Shown here: positions 25,951 to 36,736 of the stretch, one piece after another
Layout of the letters: every line of letters begins with the position of its first letter
Position numbering within the stretch: the first letter of the stretch is position 1
Assembly (NCBI RefSeq): GCF_023702675.1
Contig: NZ_CP098478.1
Location: 930,001-994,000, forward strand
Origin: Acinetobacter sp. C26M
GTDB taxonomy: Bacteria > Pseudomonadota > Gammaproteobacteria > Pseudomonadales > Moraxellaceae
Direction: 5' to 3'
DNA length: 64,000 nt
The notes under the pieces: generated by a model
Databases searched by the model: none
The model's input: the letters and a program-made list of their open reading frames with translations, nothing else
What the model was told of the DNA's origin: nothing
Program-made: the position numbers and the translations under genes

Positions 25951-26766
25951 TTATTTAATAATTAAATTATTCCACTCAGAAGGTAGCGTACTCATTAATG
26001 AATTTCCAAGCTGATGGATTTCATTGTCTGAGAGCGGGCGATTGAGTCGACGCCATTGTCCATCAAGCAATAATTCGAGTGGTGTATATTGCGATTTATA
26101 ATTCATTTTGGGTGAATGTGGTACCCAATAGCCTAGGTATAAATAGTCTAGGTTCAATGTACGTACATATTCGATTTGTTTGAGGATCGCAAACACACCT
26201 AAAGAACGACGTTGTTCATCTGGATCAAAGAAGGTATAGACTGCCGACAGTCCGTCATCCATCAAATCACAAGTTGAAACACCAATCAGTTTTTGATCCT
26301 TCCACAACTCAATAAAAAAGCTTTCTGTACAGCTATGCACTAGAAATTTCTCAAACTGATCTAAACTGGCAGGGTACATATCTCCATCTGAATGACGTTC
26401 ATTGATATAACGTTCATACAAGTCGTAGTGTTGCTGAGTTGCTTGCGAGGTCGGCAAAATACTCATTTGCAAATCTTGATTACGTTTCCATGCCTTTTTT
26501 TGGCTGCTGTTCATTTTAAATTCTTGAACTGGAACACGGCAAGATAGGCATTGGCGACATAGGTGACATTCAGGACGATAGACAAAATCACCGCTACGAC
26601 GAAAACCAACGCGAGAAAGTTCTGACAATGTCACCACATCAATACGGTGAATTGGGTCTAAGAACACCATTCGAGCTGATTTGTTATCGAGATAACTGCA
26701 GTCATGCGGTGGCGTAATATAGTACTGTAAGTCATTTAAAAGGGACTTGGGTTGATATGATTTCAT
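25951..26766 (-). CDS. bpt: Aspartate/glutamate leucyltransferase (arginyl-tRNA--protein transferase family)
   Basis: Transfers leucine from Leu-tRNA to proteins with N-terminal Asp or Glu, marking them for ClpS/ClpAP degradation. The 271-residue protein shows the ATE-family N-terminal signature CSYLDNKSARMVF and the cysteine cluster YRPECHLCRQCLSCRVPV. Its C-terminal YLGYWVPHSPKMNYKSQYTP is typical of bacterial Bpt. It follows aat on the same strand with a 28-bp gap, so both N-degron transferases are one operon. Confidence 0.92.
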   Translation of the reverse strand: MKSYQPKSLLNDLQYYITPPHDCSYLDNKSARMVFLDPIHRIDVVTLSELSRVGFRRSGDFVYRPECHLCRQCLSCRVPVQEFKMNSSQKKAWKRNQDLQMSILPTSQATQQHYDLYERYINERHSDGDMYPASLDQFEKFLVHSCTESFFIELWKDQKLIGVSTCDLMDDGLSAVYTFFDPDEQRRSLGVFAILKQIEYVRTLNLDYLYLGYWVPHSPKMNYKSQYTPLELLLDGQWRRLNRPLSDNEIHQLGNSLMSTLPSEWNNLIIK

Positions 26767-26794
26767 TAATCTGTCCCTCCAAGGTGTTCATCCG

Positions 26795-27541
26795 TTAACC
26801 GTCTAATTTTGCAAAAACTGCTATTGTTTTACTTGAAAATACACGTTCTTGATAACTTTTCCAATTGATAGAGGGGGCAATAATTACATCTTGTAACGAT
26901 TTAAGGTAGGCTTGGCGAGAAAGTGTACATGCACCGAGGCTTAAAAGATGATCATTGACCAATTGGCAATCAATCCACGGCAACTGATTTTCCTGTCCAA
27001 TTAGCATTAAGGTATAGAAAGCCATCTTAGAAACATCAGTTTCTGTGCTAAACATGGACTCACCAAAGCATCCTTTGCCGATAGTGACTCCATATAAACC
27101 ACCGACCAGTTGGTCTTGCTGCCAGACTTCAATACTATAAGCATAACCCGCTTGGAATAATGCACAATAGCCTTCGATGATATCTTCACTAATCCATGTT
27201 TCGTTGGCGTAGCTGCGTGGCATTGAGCATGAGCGAATGACCTGATCAAAAGCATGATTAATGGTAATTCGATAATCGTGCTTTTTCATGTTCCGAATTA
27301 AAGATTTACTTGGTTTGTAAGCATGTGGCTCGATAATGCATCGCGGTTCAGGACTCCACCAGCAAATTGGCTCGTCTTCATTAAACCAAGGGAATAAACC
27401 ATGTGTATAGGCTTCAAATAAAGTAGAAGGGGATAGGTCTGCACCAATACAAATAAATCCTTGTCCTTCAGGATCAGCTTCGATTGGATGAGGGAAAATA
27501 TATTGTGAGGGTGGGAGTTGTTGCATAGCATAAGGAATCAA
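26795..27541 (-). CDS. aat: Leucyl/phenylalanyl-tRNA--protein transferase
   Basis: Adds Leu or Phe to proteins with N-terminal Lys or Arg, the main step creating N-degrons for ClpAPS. The 248-residue protein has the family motifs [20 protein letters not shown] and the downstream [18 protein letters not shown]. Met at residue 6 (MQQLPPSQY) is an alternative start. It sits directly upstream of bpt. Confidence 0.93.
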   Translation of the reverse strand: MIPYAMQQLPPSQYIFPHPIEADPEGQGFICIGADLSPSTLFEAYTHGLFPWFNEDEPICWWSPEPRCIIEPHAYKPSKSLIRNMKKHDYRITINHAFDQVIRSCSMPRSYANETWISEDIIEGYCALFQAGYAYSIEVWQQDQLVGGLYGVTIGKGCFGESMFSTETDVSKMAFYTLMLIGQENQLPWIDCQLVNDHLLSLGACTLSRQAYLKSLQDVIIAPSINWKSYQERVFSSKTIAVFAKLDG

Positions 27542-27612
27542 TCAGACTGATTCTAAGCTAACTGAAGTTATAGGGAATGGCAATCATTTGCAGAGCCACT
27601 CCCTATACCTGA

Positions 27613-29169
27613 TTAATCAAACAAACGTAAATGCTTAGCAATTTCTAATTTTTTACTGTCAATGAAAAGTTGAGCTTTAGTTTGAATAATTTCGATGCTT
27701 TTTTCTTTGTCTGATACCGTTTTACCTTCGCTGTCCAAGACTAACCAATTGAGTTGGCTGATCGCATCCTGTACATACTGCGCAAATTCACTTGCTGATG
27801 CTAAACCATCAATGAAATGTGCGCGATAGAACAGTTGGTGAAAATGCTCAGTCGGAATACCGATTCCTGTAATTGGGCTAATCAGTACATTATAGTTTTG
27901 ATGAAAACTTGCTTGCTTTAACAAGTAGTGATTTAAACGATGGCATTGCTCTAGTGTCTGCTGTTTGGGTTCTAAGTTTTGGCAAGGTTGAGCTAAACCT
28001 AGGTGCGATAAAATCACTAAAGCATTGAGGATTTTGGCATAGTTGAGATCTGGCAAACTTTGCTCAAGTTCAAAAATGGTTAGCGGTTGATAGTTTTCCT
28101 TTGCAAATTTATCACCAATTGGCAGATAAATTTCTTCAATTAAATTAAAGGTACCTAATAACCCACTGATATTGGTTGGCAGTTGTTCCTTAGCTGTGAG
28201 CAATACGAAAGCCGTGTTACGAAGTCGCTCTTGTACTTGTAATGGGGTTAGGTTGTTTTTACCTCGAATAAACAGGTCGCGTCTGAATTGTGTGTTGGCA
28301 AAATAATCACGGCATTGTTCTTTAAAAATCGGATGCTCAATAGCATTCAAAAATGCTTGGTGTTGTTCTGAAAAATTAATGTTATCTAGGTGGGTATTTA
28401 AATCGGTCGAGCCTGCGTAGGACAGTTTAATTTCATCCAAAATTCGTACAATTTGCTGGAAAGAAAAACATTGCCAATCTTGATTGAGATATTCATGAAT
28501 CAAATAATTTGGATTTTGTTGTTTTAAATCCGCAACTTTTTGTACAGCATTGGGATTACGTTGAGCAAAAATCGGATTTTGTTTAAGTAAGTCTTCGCTA
28601 AAGGTGAGGGCTTCATTGACCTTTTGCAGAGGGTTGGTACTTTTGCTATTGAATTTAAAATGGCTATGGAACAGTTCGCGGATCGGCATATTGGCTGCCC
28701 AACCAGTAACGCAGTTATAGCTGATATAGACAATGCCATTCGGTTTTAAAAATTTACGAATAAATTTTAAAATAATGTGCTGATTTTCATAACTAATCCA
28801 GCTCCAAATCCCATGTAGGCTAATCGAATCAAACATCGGTAGATCAGAACGATTAAGCAGTTCTTCAAAACTATCATCATAGAAATAATGTTTGGTTTGG
28901 GTTTGTTCCGCCAGTTGATTGGCATGTGCCGCGTGAGCAGGGTTGAAATCCGTACCGTAGAATGCAGCTTCATTACAGGTTGCGTGAATATTAATACTGA
29001 CGCCTTGACCAAAGCCAAGTTCGCAGTGGTTATGATTTTCCTGAAAATCTGGACTGTCGATGCCATTTAAAAGTAAGCAGAACTTTTGGAAATTCGGGCT
29101 GAGGTCTCGATAATAACCGTAGGTATAATTTACTTCAGTTTGGTAGCCGTTCGTCCAGGTCGTTGTCAT
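27613..29169 (-). CDS. SAM-dependent methyltransferase with methyltransferase regulatory domain
   Basis: A 518-residue protein with a class I methyltransferase domain in its N-terminal third: motif I CELGFGQGVSINIHA, the acidic loop GTDFNPAHA and motif SISLHGIWSWIS. A regulatory domain of the PF10119 type and a helical C-terminal part follow. This architecture is shared with lysine methyltransferases that modify outer-membrane proteins in Rickettsia. Whether this one does so is unknown. It lies between aat and trxB on the same strand but is separated from trxB by a terminator. Confidence 0.78.
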   Translation of the reverse strand: MTTTWTNGYQTEVNYTYGYYRDLSPNFQKFCLLLNGIDSPDFQENHNHCELGFGQGVSINIHATCNEAAFYGTDFNPAHAAHANQLAEQTQTKHYFYDDSFEELLNRSDLPMFDSISLHGIWSWISYENQHIILKFIRKFLKPNGIVYISYNCVTGWAANMPIRELFHSHFKFNSKSTNPLQKVNEALTFSEDLLKQNPIFAQRNPNAVQKVADLKQQNPNYLIHEYLNQDWQCFSFQQIVRILDEIKLSYAGSTDLNTHLDNINFSEQHQAFLNAIEHPIFKEQCRDYFANTQFRRDLFIRGKNNLTPLQVQERLRNTAFVLLTAKEQLPTNISGLLGTFNLIEEIYLPIGDKFAKENYQPLTIFELEQSLPDLNYAKILNALVILSHLGLAQPCQNLEPKQQTLEQCHRLNHYLLKQASFHQNYNVLISPITGIGIPTEHFHQLFYRAHFIDGLASASEFAQYVQDAISQLNWLVLDSEGKTVSDKEKSIEIIQTKAQLFIDSKKLEIAKHLRLFD

Positions 29170-29240
29170 TGATATATCCTATAGACTGATTGTTGATATG
29201 TTTAAAAAGCCGTCAATTTTTCGATTGTATGGATACTCTC

Positions 29241-29271
29241 AAAAAAAAACCACCAAAGATTGGTGGTTTTT
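29241..29271 (-). terminator. Terminator of trxB
   Basis: AAAACCACCA / TGGTGGTTTT stem with a short AAGAT loop. Read on the minus strand, the hairpin is followed by T9. Placed 15 bp past the trxB stop. Confidence 0.9.
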
Positions 29272-29285
29272 CAGTTTTGGCTTAA

Positions 29286-30251
<966 letters not shown>

Positions 30252-30488
30252 TTATATCAAAACTGCTAAAATTATACGTGAATCCAGAGCGGAGTGGTTT
30301 AAATCCATCGGGATAATATTGATTAACTCAATCGAATTGAGCTATATCCGAGCAGGATGTTAACAACAACAGTAAACAATCGTGCATCTTTTTTGTAAGA
30401 ACGAGTGCATAATATAAAACTTATTGATTAAGGCATTTTAGGCCTTGAAAGATACTAACAAATAACGAATTGGGTTACAGGACTGTAT

Positions 30489-33400
30489 ATGACTGCGGTG
30501 TCAAGTGTTTATGCACAACGCTTTTTAATGACATTATTTTTGATTTCTTTTGGCATTTATTTATTTCTTGCCACAGTAACCTATACACCATTTGATCCGG
30601 GTTGGATGCATATTTCCAGTGATACCCAGCAGGTTTCAAATGCAAGTGGAGTAGCGGGTGCTTGGATCGCAGATTTACTTTTTGGTTTCTTAGGCTGGGC
30701 CAGCTTACTGATTCCGATTTTTTTGTTTATTGAAGCGATTCAAGTATGGTGGCCAAGAAGCTTTTTAAATCGCCCATTTCGTTATGCTGCCCAGTTTTTC
30801 TTGATTCTTTCAATCTCTAGCTTGTTGTATTTACATTGGAATACGCCTGCGGATACTTTGGATAATGCGGCTGGGGGAATCATTGGTTATGAGTTAGGAC
30901 AGAGTTTATCCCAACTACTTACCATCTACGGTGCAACCTTGTTCTTACTTGCATTCAGTATTTTATTACTGACCTTGGCTTTTGGAATTCAGTGGAACAA
31001 AACGTGGATCACACTAAAAAATACGCCTGCTTACTTACAGGATTTATTCTATAAAAATGTGCCGCAGCATGAATCTGCATATGACCTGACTGAGCAATTA
31101 GCCGCTGCTGATACACCTGCAATTAAAAATAAAGTATCAACTGAGTCTGATCCTGTCGCAGAGACAACAGAAGCTCAAACCAATCAAGTTCAGGCAAAAC
31201 TGATTAAAATTGATGATTCACATCATCAATTGATGGCTGAAAAATTATTTGCTGACGTTGTTGCAAAAGAGCAGCAACAAGGTAGTCAGCCAGTTCAAAC
31301 TGAGCAAATTGAAGATTTTGAACAGACGTTACAGCGTGCCCATCAGTTTGAAACCGAAAGTCAACGTTTGGTTCAAACAGGTGAAGTATGGCGTGCTTTA
31401 CAGCGTGATGATGCGAGTCATAAACAGGAGATTGATGCATTATTAAGAGCTGCGGATGACACTCCTCATGCTCCAGCGCAATATGCATCTGCTGCTCATG
31501 TAGCAACGTCAGCGCAAGTATCCAGTCACAGTAATCTAGACTGGAATGATGATCAAATTTTTGATGAATTGTTGGCTGCTGTACCGAACAGTAAGACCGC
31601 AACAGACTTGCATACGCCTTTTACTCAAGAGCCTCCAGCAAATCCAAGCCGTCATGCTGATGAAGCCGAGTTTGAGACAGATATTGAAGCACTTATTACT
31701 GAATCTGAAAAACCAGCTATTGCACAGCCGCATACAGTAGCCCCTGTTCAGAATATTGCTCAAGATGAGATACATCGTGCTGTCGCGGAAGATATGGATG
31801 ATTTCAGTGATCTTCTGGTTGAAGAAGAACGAGAACATACTACACCGCGAACAACAAGCTACGCTCAATCATCTGCTTTTGTAAAAGCACCGATTGAAGT
31901 TTCAACACCAACACAAAAAGAAACACTGTCTAAAGAAGCCTTTATCGAAGCTTGGCAAGAAACCGCAGGTAAAGCTGATCCTGATGCAGATTTGGATATT
32001 GAAGATGATTTTGACCTAGATGCACCATTAACAGATGCGTTTGGTCGTCCGATGTCGCGTGCGATGCACGTGGCGAAAAAGCGTCTTGATTTGCCAACCT
32101 TACCGGGCCTAGAGCTGCTTGATAATGTGGATCCAAATAAAAAGGTCAATTTCACTGCTGAACAATTGTCACGTCTTTCTGAACTTTTAGAAATTAAATT
32201 ACAAGAATTTAATGTGAAAGCACAGGTGGTAGAGGCACAACCAGGTCCTGTAGTCACACGTTTTGAACTGGATCTTGCGCCAGGGGTGAAAGCGTCTAAA
32301 GTAACCAATATTTCTCGTGATTTAGCCCGTTCAATGTCTATGGCTTCTGTCCGTGTGGTTGAGGTAATTCCGGGTAAACCGTATATTGGAATTGAAGTAC
32401 CGAATAGTAGCCGTGAAATGGTACGCTTGATTGAGTTATTGAAAACGCCAGCTTTTGAAGACCCTGCGGGTTTGCTCTCTATGGCGATGGGTAAAGACAT
32501 TTCAGGCAACCCAGTCATTACTGACCTAGGCAAAGCACCGCATATGTTGGTTGCAGGGACCACTGGTTCAGGTAAATCAGTTGCAGTTAACTCGATGATT
32601 CTTTCGATGTTGCTGAAATACACACCAGATCAATTGCGTTTAATTTTGATTGATCCAAAGCAGCTTGAATTAGCCAACTATAACGATATTCCACATTTGT
32701 TAACACCAGTAGTCACTGACATGAAAGATGCAGTCAGTGCATTAAACTGGTGTGTCAATGAGATGGAACGCCGTTATAAGCTGATGTCATTCCTGAAAAT
32801 TCGTAAGTTAAGTGACTATAACCGTAAGGTCGAAGAAGCGATTGCCAATGGTGAAGACCTGATTGATCCAACATGGAAAGCCAGTGATTCGGTTGTTGGC
32901 GAGCGTGCGCCACGTTTAGCACCATTACCATCGATTGTCATTGTTGCCGATGAGTTCGCTGACATGATCATGCAGGTGGGTAAAAAAGCAGAAGAAATGA
33001 TTACGCGTTTGGCACAGAAATCGCGTGCAGCGGGTATCCATCTATTACTCGCAACCCAACGTCCATCGGTTGATGTGATTACAGGTTTGATTAAAGCCAA
33101 TATTCCAACCCGTGTTGCATTACGTGTAAACAGTAAGATTGACTCGCGTACCATTCTCGATGCAGGTGGTGCAGAAGACTTACTCGGTCATGGTGATATG
33201 CTGTTCCTAGGACCGGGTAAAATCGAGCCTGAGCGTGTGCATGGTGCCTTTATTAGTGATGATGAGGTCAACCGTATTTGTGATGCTTGGCGTGAACGTG
33301 GTGAGCCTGATTATGTCGATGAAATTCTCACGCCATTTGATGAAGAACCAACATCTCGTGGTTTTGAAGATGGTGATGGAGATCCAAGTCGCGATGCACT

Positions 33401-33572
33401 ATACGATCAGTGTGTATCCTTTGTGCTCGAAACTCGTAAGGCTTCAACTTCGTCGCTGCAACGTAAATTTAGCTTAGGTTATAACCGTGCGGCGCGTATT
33501 ATTGACCAAATGGAAGAGAATGGCATTGTCAGCTCAATGGGCGCCAATGGTAAGCGAGATATTCTAGTTTAA
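30489..33572 (+). CDS. ftsK: DNA translocase FtsK
   Basis: FtsK is a septal DNA pump that resolves chromosome dimers with XerCD and helps divisome assembly. The N-terminal 180 or so residues form about four transmembrane helices. A long acidic, Gln/Thr-rich linker follows (about 190-550). The RecA-like motor comes next, with Walker A GTTGSGKS near residue 690 and Walker B SIVIVADEFAD. The C-terminal winged-helix gamma domain (about 965-1027) reads KOPS. At 1027 residues it is shorter than E. coli FtsK (1329) because of the linker. Confidence 0.96.
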   Translation: MTAVSSVYAQRFLMTLFLISFGIYLFLATVTYTPFDPGWMHISSDTQQVSNASGVAGAWIADLLFGFLGWASLLIPIFLFIEAIQVWWPRSFLNRPFRYAAQFFLILSISSLLYLHWNTPADTLDNAAGGIIGYELGQSLSQLLTIYGATLFLLAFSILLLTLAFGIQWNKTWITLKNTPAYLQDLFYKNVPQHESAYDLTEQLAAADTPAIKNKVSTESDPVAETTEAQTNQVQAKLIKIDDSHHQLMAEKLFADVVAKEQQQGSQPVQTEQIEDFEQTLQRAHQFETESQRLVQTGEVWRALQRDDASHKQEIDALLRAADDTPHAPAQYASAAHVATSAQVSSHSNLDWNDDQIFDELLAAVPNSKTATDLHTPFTQEPPANPSRHADEAEFETDIEALITESEKPAIAQPHTVAPVQNIAQDEIHRAVAEDMDDFSDLLVEEEREHTTPRTTSYAQSSAFVKAPIEVSTPTQKETLSKEAFIEAWQETAGKADPDADLDIEDDFDLDAPLTDAFGRPMSRAMHVAKKRLDLPTLPGLELLDNVDPNKKVNFTAEQLSRLSELLEIKLQEFNVKAQVVEAQPGPVVTRFELDLAPGVKASKVTNISRDLARSMSMASVRVVEVIPGKPYIGIEVPNSSREMVRLIELLKTPAFEDPAGLLSMAMGKDISGNPVITDLGKAPHMLVAGTTGSGKSVAVNSMILSMLLKYTPDQLRLILIDPKQLELANYNDIPHLLTPVVTDMKDAVSALNWCVNEMERRYKLMSFLKIRKLSDYNRKVEEAIANGEDLIDPTWKASDSVVGERAPRLAPLPSIVIVADEFADMIMQVGKKAEEMITRLAQKSRAAGIHLLLATQRPSVDVITGLIKANIPTRVALRVNSKIDSRTILDAGGAEDLLGHGDMLFLGPGKIEPERVHGAFISDDEVNRICDAWRERGEPDYVDEILTPFDEEPTSRGFEDGDGDPSRDALYDQCVSFVLETRKASTSSLQRKFSLGYNRAARIIDQMEENGIVSSMGANGKRDILV

Positions 33573-33587
33573 TCAGAAAGACTAAAT

Positions 33588-33618
33588 AAAAAAGCCTCTA
33601 GTGATAGGGGCTTTTTTT
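33588..33618 (+). terminator. Terminator of ftsK
   Basis: AAAAAGCCTCTA / TAGGGGCTTTTT stem (one G-T pair) with GTGA loop and T7 tail, 15 bp after the ftsK stop. Confidence 0.9.
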
Positions 33619-33645
33619 ATTTGCCTTGTATTCGGGAGAGGGATT

Positions 33646-34182
33646 TCATGTCGTTCCCATAAATAAACCTAGGAGTACTAGAAACCACCACAGGGAACCA
33701 AGAATGATGATCACCAGATGTGCAGTACTCGGCTTTTCTTGGATGATGCCATGAACTTGCTCAGCGTGTGTTTTGGCATAATTAAATGCGACAAAAGCAG
33801 GGATCAAGAAAATGAAATTGAGTAGGGCAATCAACCAATAAGGATCAGGTAGGTGGTAAGCAAAGGCCACTATTAGATAGCCAAAGAACATCCGTGCTGA
33901 TGAAAATGACCGTGTATAGCCATTTTCTTGAGCATAGTTCTGAATCTTGTTAAACAGCGAATATAAGAAGAAGATTGAAAAAATGGCACGTGCAGCGGGC
34001 ATAATGTTTAAATTGTCTTTGATGGCGAAAAATCGCCATGCTTTAAACATCCACCAGATTTGATATAAGCCAAATGAAGTGATGCATAAGACGATAAACC
34101 TCTTCATGCTGATAATGTTCAGATCTGCAAGATGGTGTTTTATTGGAGGCGATTCTATTAAATGATTGTTAGTGTTTGTCAT
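33646..34182 (-). CDS. Small integral membrane protein of unknown function
   Basis: A 178-residue protein with about four hydrophobic segments (around residues 25-50, 62-80, 100-135 and 152-175). The start of the first, SFGLYQIWWMFKAWRFF, has the aromatic YxIWW pattern seen in DUF4234-like membrane proteins. The assignment is weak. No partner gene is evident; it stands alone between ftsK and the min region. Function unknown. Confidence 0.65.
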   Translation of the reverse strand: MTNTNNHLIESPPIKHHLADLNIISMKRFIVLCITSFGLYQIWWMFKAWRFFAIKDNLNIMPAARAIFSIFFLYSLFNKIQNYAQENGYTRSFSSARMFFGYLIVAFAYHLPDPYWLIALLNFIFLIPAFVAFNYAKTHAEQVHGIIQEKPSTAHLVIIILGSLWWFLVLLGLFMGTT

Positions 34183-34328
34183 AGTCTTTCTTGGAAAATA
34201 GAATTGTTTTGGTTTTATTTTAATAAATTACAACGAATTGGTGACATGGTGGTTTTTAATAATGCCACATCATTAATATCTGCTAGAGATAGCTCAGATC
34301 AATCATATGGCATTATTGGGGGAAGCAA

Positions 34329-34616
34329 TTAGGCAAATTTTGCCAAGACTTCCAAGAAACCATCTTTTTGGCGTGGGAACTGTGCAATCACATCATGAAT
34401 GCGTTGTCCTTCTGGATTCGTTGCATTCAAGTCACGACCATCAGCCAAAAATTGGGTAATTAAGCGTTCATAGTCATTTGGACGCATATGTTTGAATGCA
34501 TGGTAAAGCACATGAAAGTCAGCATTTACGCCAGTTGGAGGAAGTTGGTTAAGGTAGGCAAACACACGCTCATCTGACCATTCTTCATTGAAAGTTGCTG
34601 GCTGTGATAATGCCAT
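34329..34616 (-). CDS. PA4642 family protein
   Basis: A 95-residue soluble protein. The pattern FHVLYHAFKHMRPNDYERLI followed by GRDLNATNPEGQ resembles the uncharacterised PA4642 family of Pseudomonas and relatives. A longer reading from 34691 would run through the hairpin at 34642-34711. GAGGAG just before ATG 34616 fixes the start as MALSQPATFNEEW. It lies downstream of minE on the same strand, past that hairpin. Confidence 0.7.
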   Translation of the reverse strand: MALSQPATFNEEWSDERVFAYLNQLPPTGVNADFHVLYHAFKHMRPNDYERLITQFLADGRDLNATNPEGQRIHDVIAQFPRQKDGFLEVLAKFA

Positions 34617-34641
34617 GACAATCTCCTCAGTCTTATAAAAT

Positions 34642-34711
34642 AATAAAGGCAAAATACTCGTAGTGGGGAAAGTCATACTTTCCAGATCCACCCGTGTATT
34701 CTGCCTTTATT
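34642..34711 (-). other. Long two-part hairpin between minE and the PA4642 family gene
   Basis: The outer arms AATAAAGGCAAAATACTCG and CGTGTATTCTGCCTTTATT are 17 of 19 complementary. They enclose an inner stem GGAAAGT / ACTTTCC with loop CAT and a GTGG/CCAC clamp. The whole 70 nt would fold into one long rod. It may terminate or protect the min transcript, or be a small RNA. It lacks a clean T-tract. Confidence 0.55.
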
Positions 34712-34738
34712 TGCGAAAAATCGCTAATGAAAAAACTT

Positions 34739-35011
34739 CTATCGATCTTCAGGTAAATTGATATTCATTTCTAACATTTCGATATTTGCTTCTGAACGAA
34801 CCTGCATTTGAATATGCTGTTCATCCACGCCACGAACATAGCGACTTACAACCTGCATGATTTCTTTTTTCATTTGGTCGATTTTGTCTTGGCCTAGGCG
34901 ACGGCCTAAACCTTGTTCAGAGGCAACAATTACCTTTAAACGATCTTTGGCAGTTTGTGCACTTGATGGTTTTTCATCACTGCTAAAAAGTTTACTCCAG
35001 AATCCTGCCAT
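34739..35011 (-). CDS. minE: Cell division topological specificity factor MinE
   Basis: MinE stimulates the MinD ATPase and drives pole-to-pole oscillation so that FtsZ rings form only at mid-cell. The 90-residue protein has the amphipathic N terminus (MAGFWSKLFS), the anti-MinCD helix with AKDRLKVIVASEQG and the beta-domain for dimerisation. It begins 2 bp after the minD stop, so it is coupled to it. Confidence 0.95.
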   Translation of the reverse strand: MAGFWSKLFSSDEKPSSAQTAKDRLKVIVASEQGLGRRLGQDKIDQMKKEIMQVVSRYVRGVDEQHIQMQVRSEANIEMLEMNINLPEDR

Positions 35012-35013
35012 AA

Positions 35014-35835
35014 TTACGCTCCAAATAGTCTAGCTAACCAACCTTTTGGCTGTACTGCAATGTGTCGATAAGGACGGTCTTCGCCAAGGAAGCGAGCCAC
35101 TAAATCATCATAGGCTTGACCCGCTTTTTCTTCTGCATACAGAATCACTGGTTTACCTTCGTTTGATGCTTGAAGTACGCTCGGACACTCAGGAATTACC
35201 CCTAATGTCGGTACACGTAAAATATCTTTAGAAATATCATCAATTGTGAGCATTTCTTGTCGATCAGCACGCTCAGGGTTGAAACGAGTGATACATAGAT
35301 GTTTACGGATACGACCTTCGTTTTGTTCAACTTTTTTGGTCTTGCTATCGAGCATACCAATAATACGGTCCGAGTCACGAACTGAAGAAATCTCTGGATT
35401 GGTTACAATGATCGCTTCATCAGCATGATACATTGCTAAAATCGCACCACGTTCAATACCTGCTGGAGAGTCACAGATAATGTAATCGAACTCTTGAGAA
35501 AGTTCATCAATCACACGTGCAACACCTTCATCGCTCAAGGCATCTTTATCACGTGTTTGTGATGCAGGGAGAATGTATAAGTTTTCAATCTCTTTATCAC
35601 GGATCAGCGCTTGTTGTAAGCGCGCTTCATTATTAATGACGTTAACGAAATCATACACTACGCGGCGTTCGCAGCCCATGATCAAATCTAGATTACGTAA
35701 ACCTACATCGAAATCAATCACAACAGTTTTATGACCACGTAGGGCTAAACCTGTTGCAAAAGATGCGCTTGTTGTAGTTTTACCTACACCACCTTTGCCT
35801 GACGTTACGACAACAATTTTGGCCACCGAATCCAC
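35014..35835 (-). CDS. minD: Septum site-determining ATPase MinD
   Basis: A membrane-bound P-loop ATPase that recruits MinC and oscillates with MinE. The deviant Walker A motif SGKGGVGKTTTSA lies at residues 12-24, followed by the switch regions DFDVGLRNLD and CDSPAGIERG. The C-terminal amphipathic membrane-targeting helix ends KGWLARLFGA. 273 residues, second in minCDE. Confidence 0.97.
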   Translation of the reverse strand: MDSVAKIVVVTSGKGGVGKTTTSASFATGLALRGHKTVVIDFDVGLRNLDLIMGCERRVVYDFVNVINNEARLQQALIRDKEIENLYILPASQTRDKDALSDEGVARVIDELSQEFDYIICDSPAGIERGAILAMYHADEAIIVTNPEISSVRDSDRIIGMLDSKTKKVEQNEGRIRKHLCITRFNPERADRQEMLTIDDISKDILRVPTLGVIPECPSVLQASNEGKPVILYAEEKAGQAYDDLVARFLGEDRPYRHIAVQPKGWLARLFGA

Positions 35836-35900
35836 TCCTATTTATGGTCATACGCCCCTAAAAGGGCTTATTTGGTGCTTTTAAAACTCAATTAAATAAA

Positions 35901-36620
35901 TTAAAACTGCAAGGCTTCAAATTCAAGTTCTTGCTTGTTATTTAAATAAATATGTATAGGCTTTTTGATCATATCTTTTGGAATATCATCTGCTACACAA
36001 TAGGTCCCTGCAATAGAGATTAATTCTGCTTCTAGCGAATGGCAGAAAATACGTGCCGCAGTTTGCCCACCTGCACCTGCAATGACTCTACCACGAGCAT
36101 TGCCATAAATGTGAATATTTCCAGATGCAATTACTTCTGATCCACTATTCATGCCCGCATTTAAGATAATATCGCCTTGATCTTGTACCAAACATTGGCC
36201 TGTACGCAAAATCTCATCATGATAAGAGGTGATATACGCATTCGATGTATTTTTTTGTGGTGTTTGTATTGCAGAGTTATCCGTTGTTTCCACTGGTGTG
36301 TGGTCAACGACTTGCTCTTTTGATGCCTTAATACGTTGAAGCGGTTGATCAGCTGGCAGAACAGGGAATTGGATGGCGCGCGCTTCATCGCCCAAAATGC
36401 CATCAATCACAGCCATGGGTTGTAAGCCTAAATCGATTAAGAGCTGGATTAAAGCAATCAGTTCTTGCTCAACGGTACTATCTATAATCACTAGGGTTCC
36501 GATATAAGAACCTTCGTTTAGCGTGCTGGTAAGTTGCTGGCGGATTGCATTATGGTCGTTTGTGTCGAAAGTGAGTCGACTAAAATTCACCATTCTGCCC
36601 GTAATCCGTATATCAGCCAT
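35901..36620 (-). CDS. minC: Septum formation inhibitor MinC
   Basis: MinC inhibits FtsZ assembly away from mid-cell. The 239-residue protein has an N-terminal FtsZ-inhibiting domain, then a polar linker (about 105-135). The C-terminal beta-helix domain contains [16 protein letters not shown] and [16 protein letters not shown]. It is first in the minCDE operon, 65 bp before minD. Confidence 0.94.
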   Translation of the reverse strand: MADIRITGRMVNFSRLTFDTNDHNAIRQQLTSTLNEGSYIGTLVIIDSTVEQELIALIQLLIDLGLQPMAVIDGILGDEARAIQFPVLPADQPLQRIKASKEQVVDHTPVETTDNSAIQTPQKNTSNAYITSYHDEILRTGQCLVQDQGDIILNAGMNSGSEVIASGNIHIYGNARGRVIAGAGGQTAARIFCHSLEAELISIAGTYCVADDIPKDMIKKPIHIYLNNKQELEFEALQF

Positions 36621-36736
36621 AATTTATCCTTCAGGGCTTTTTAAGCGCTCTATTGTGTTAAAGCAGTTGTAAATAAAAGCAAATGCTAGAACAAATTACA
36701 CGAATTCTCTAGCTTGATTGGTAATTTTTCTTGTAA

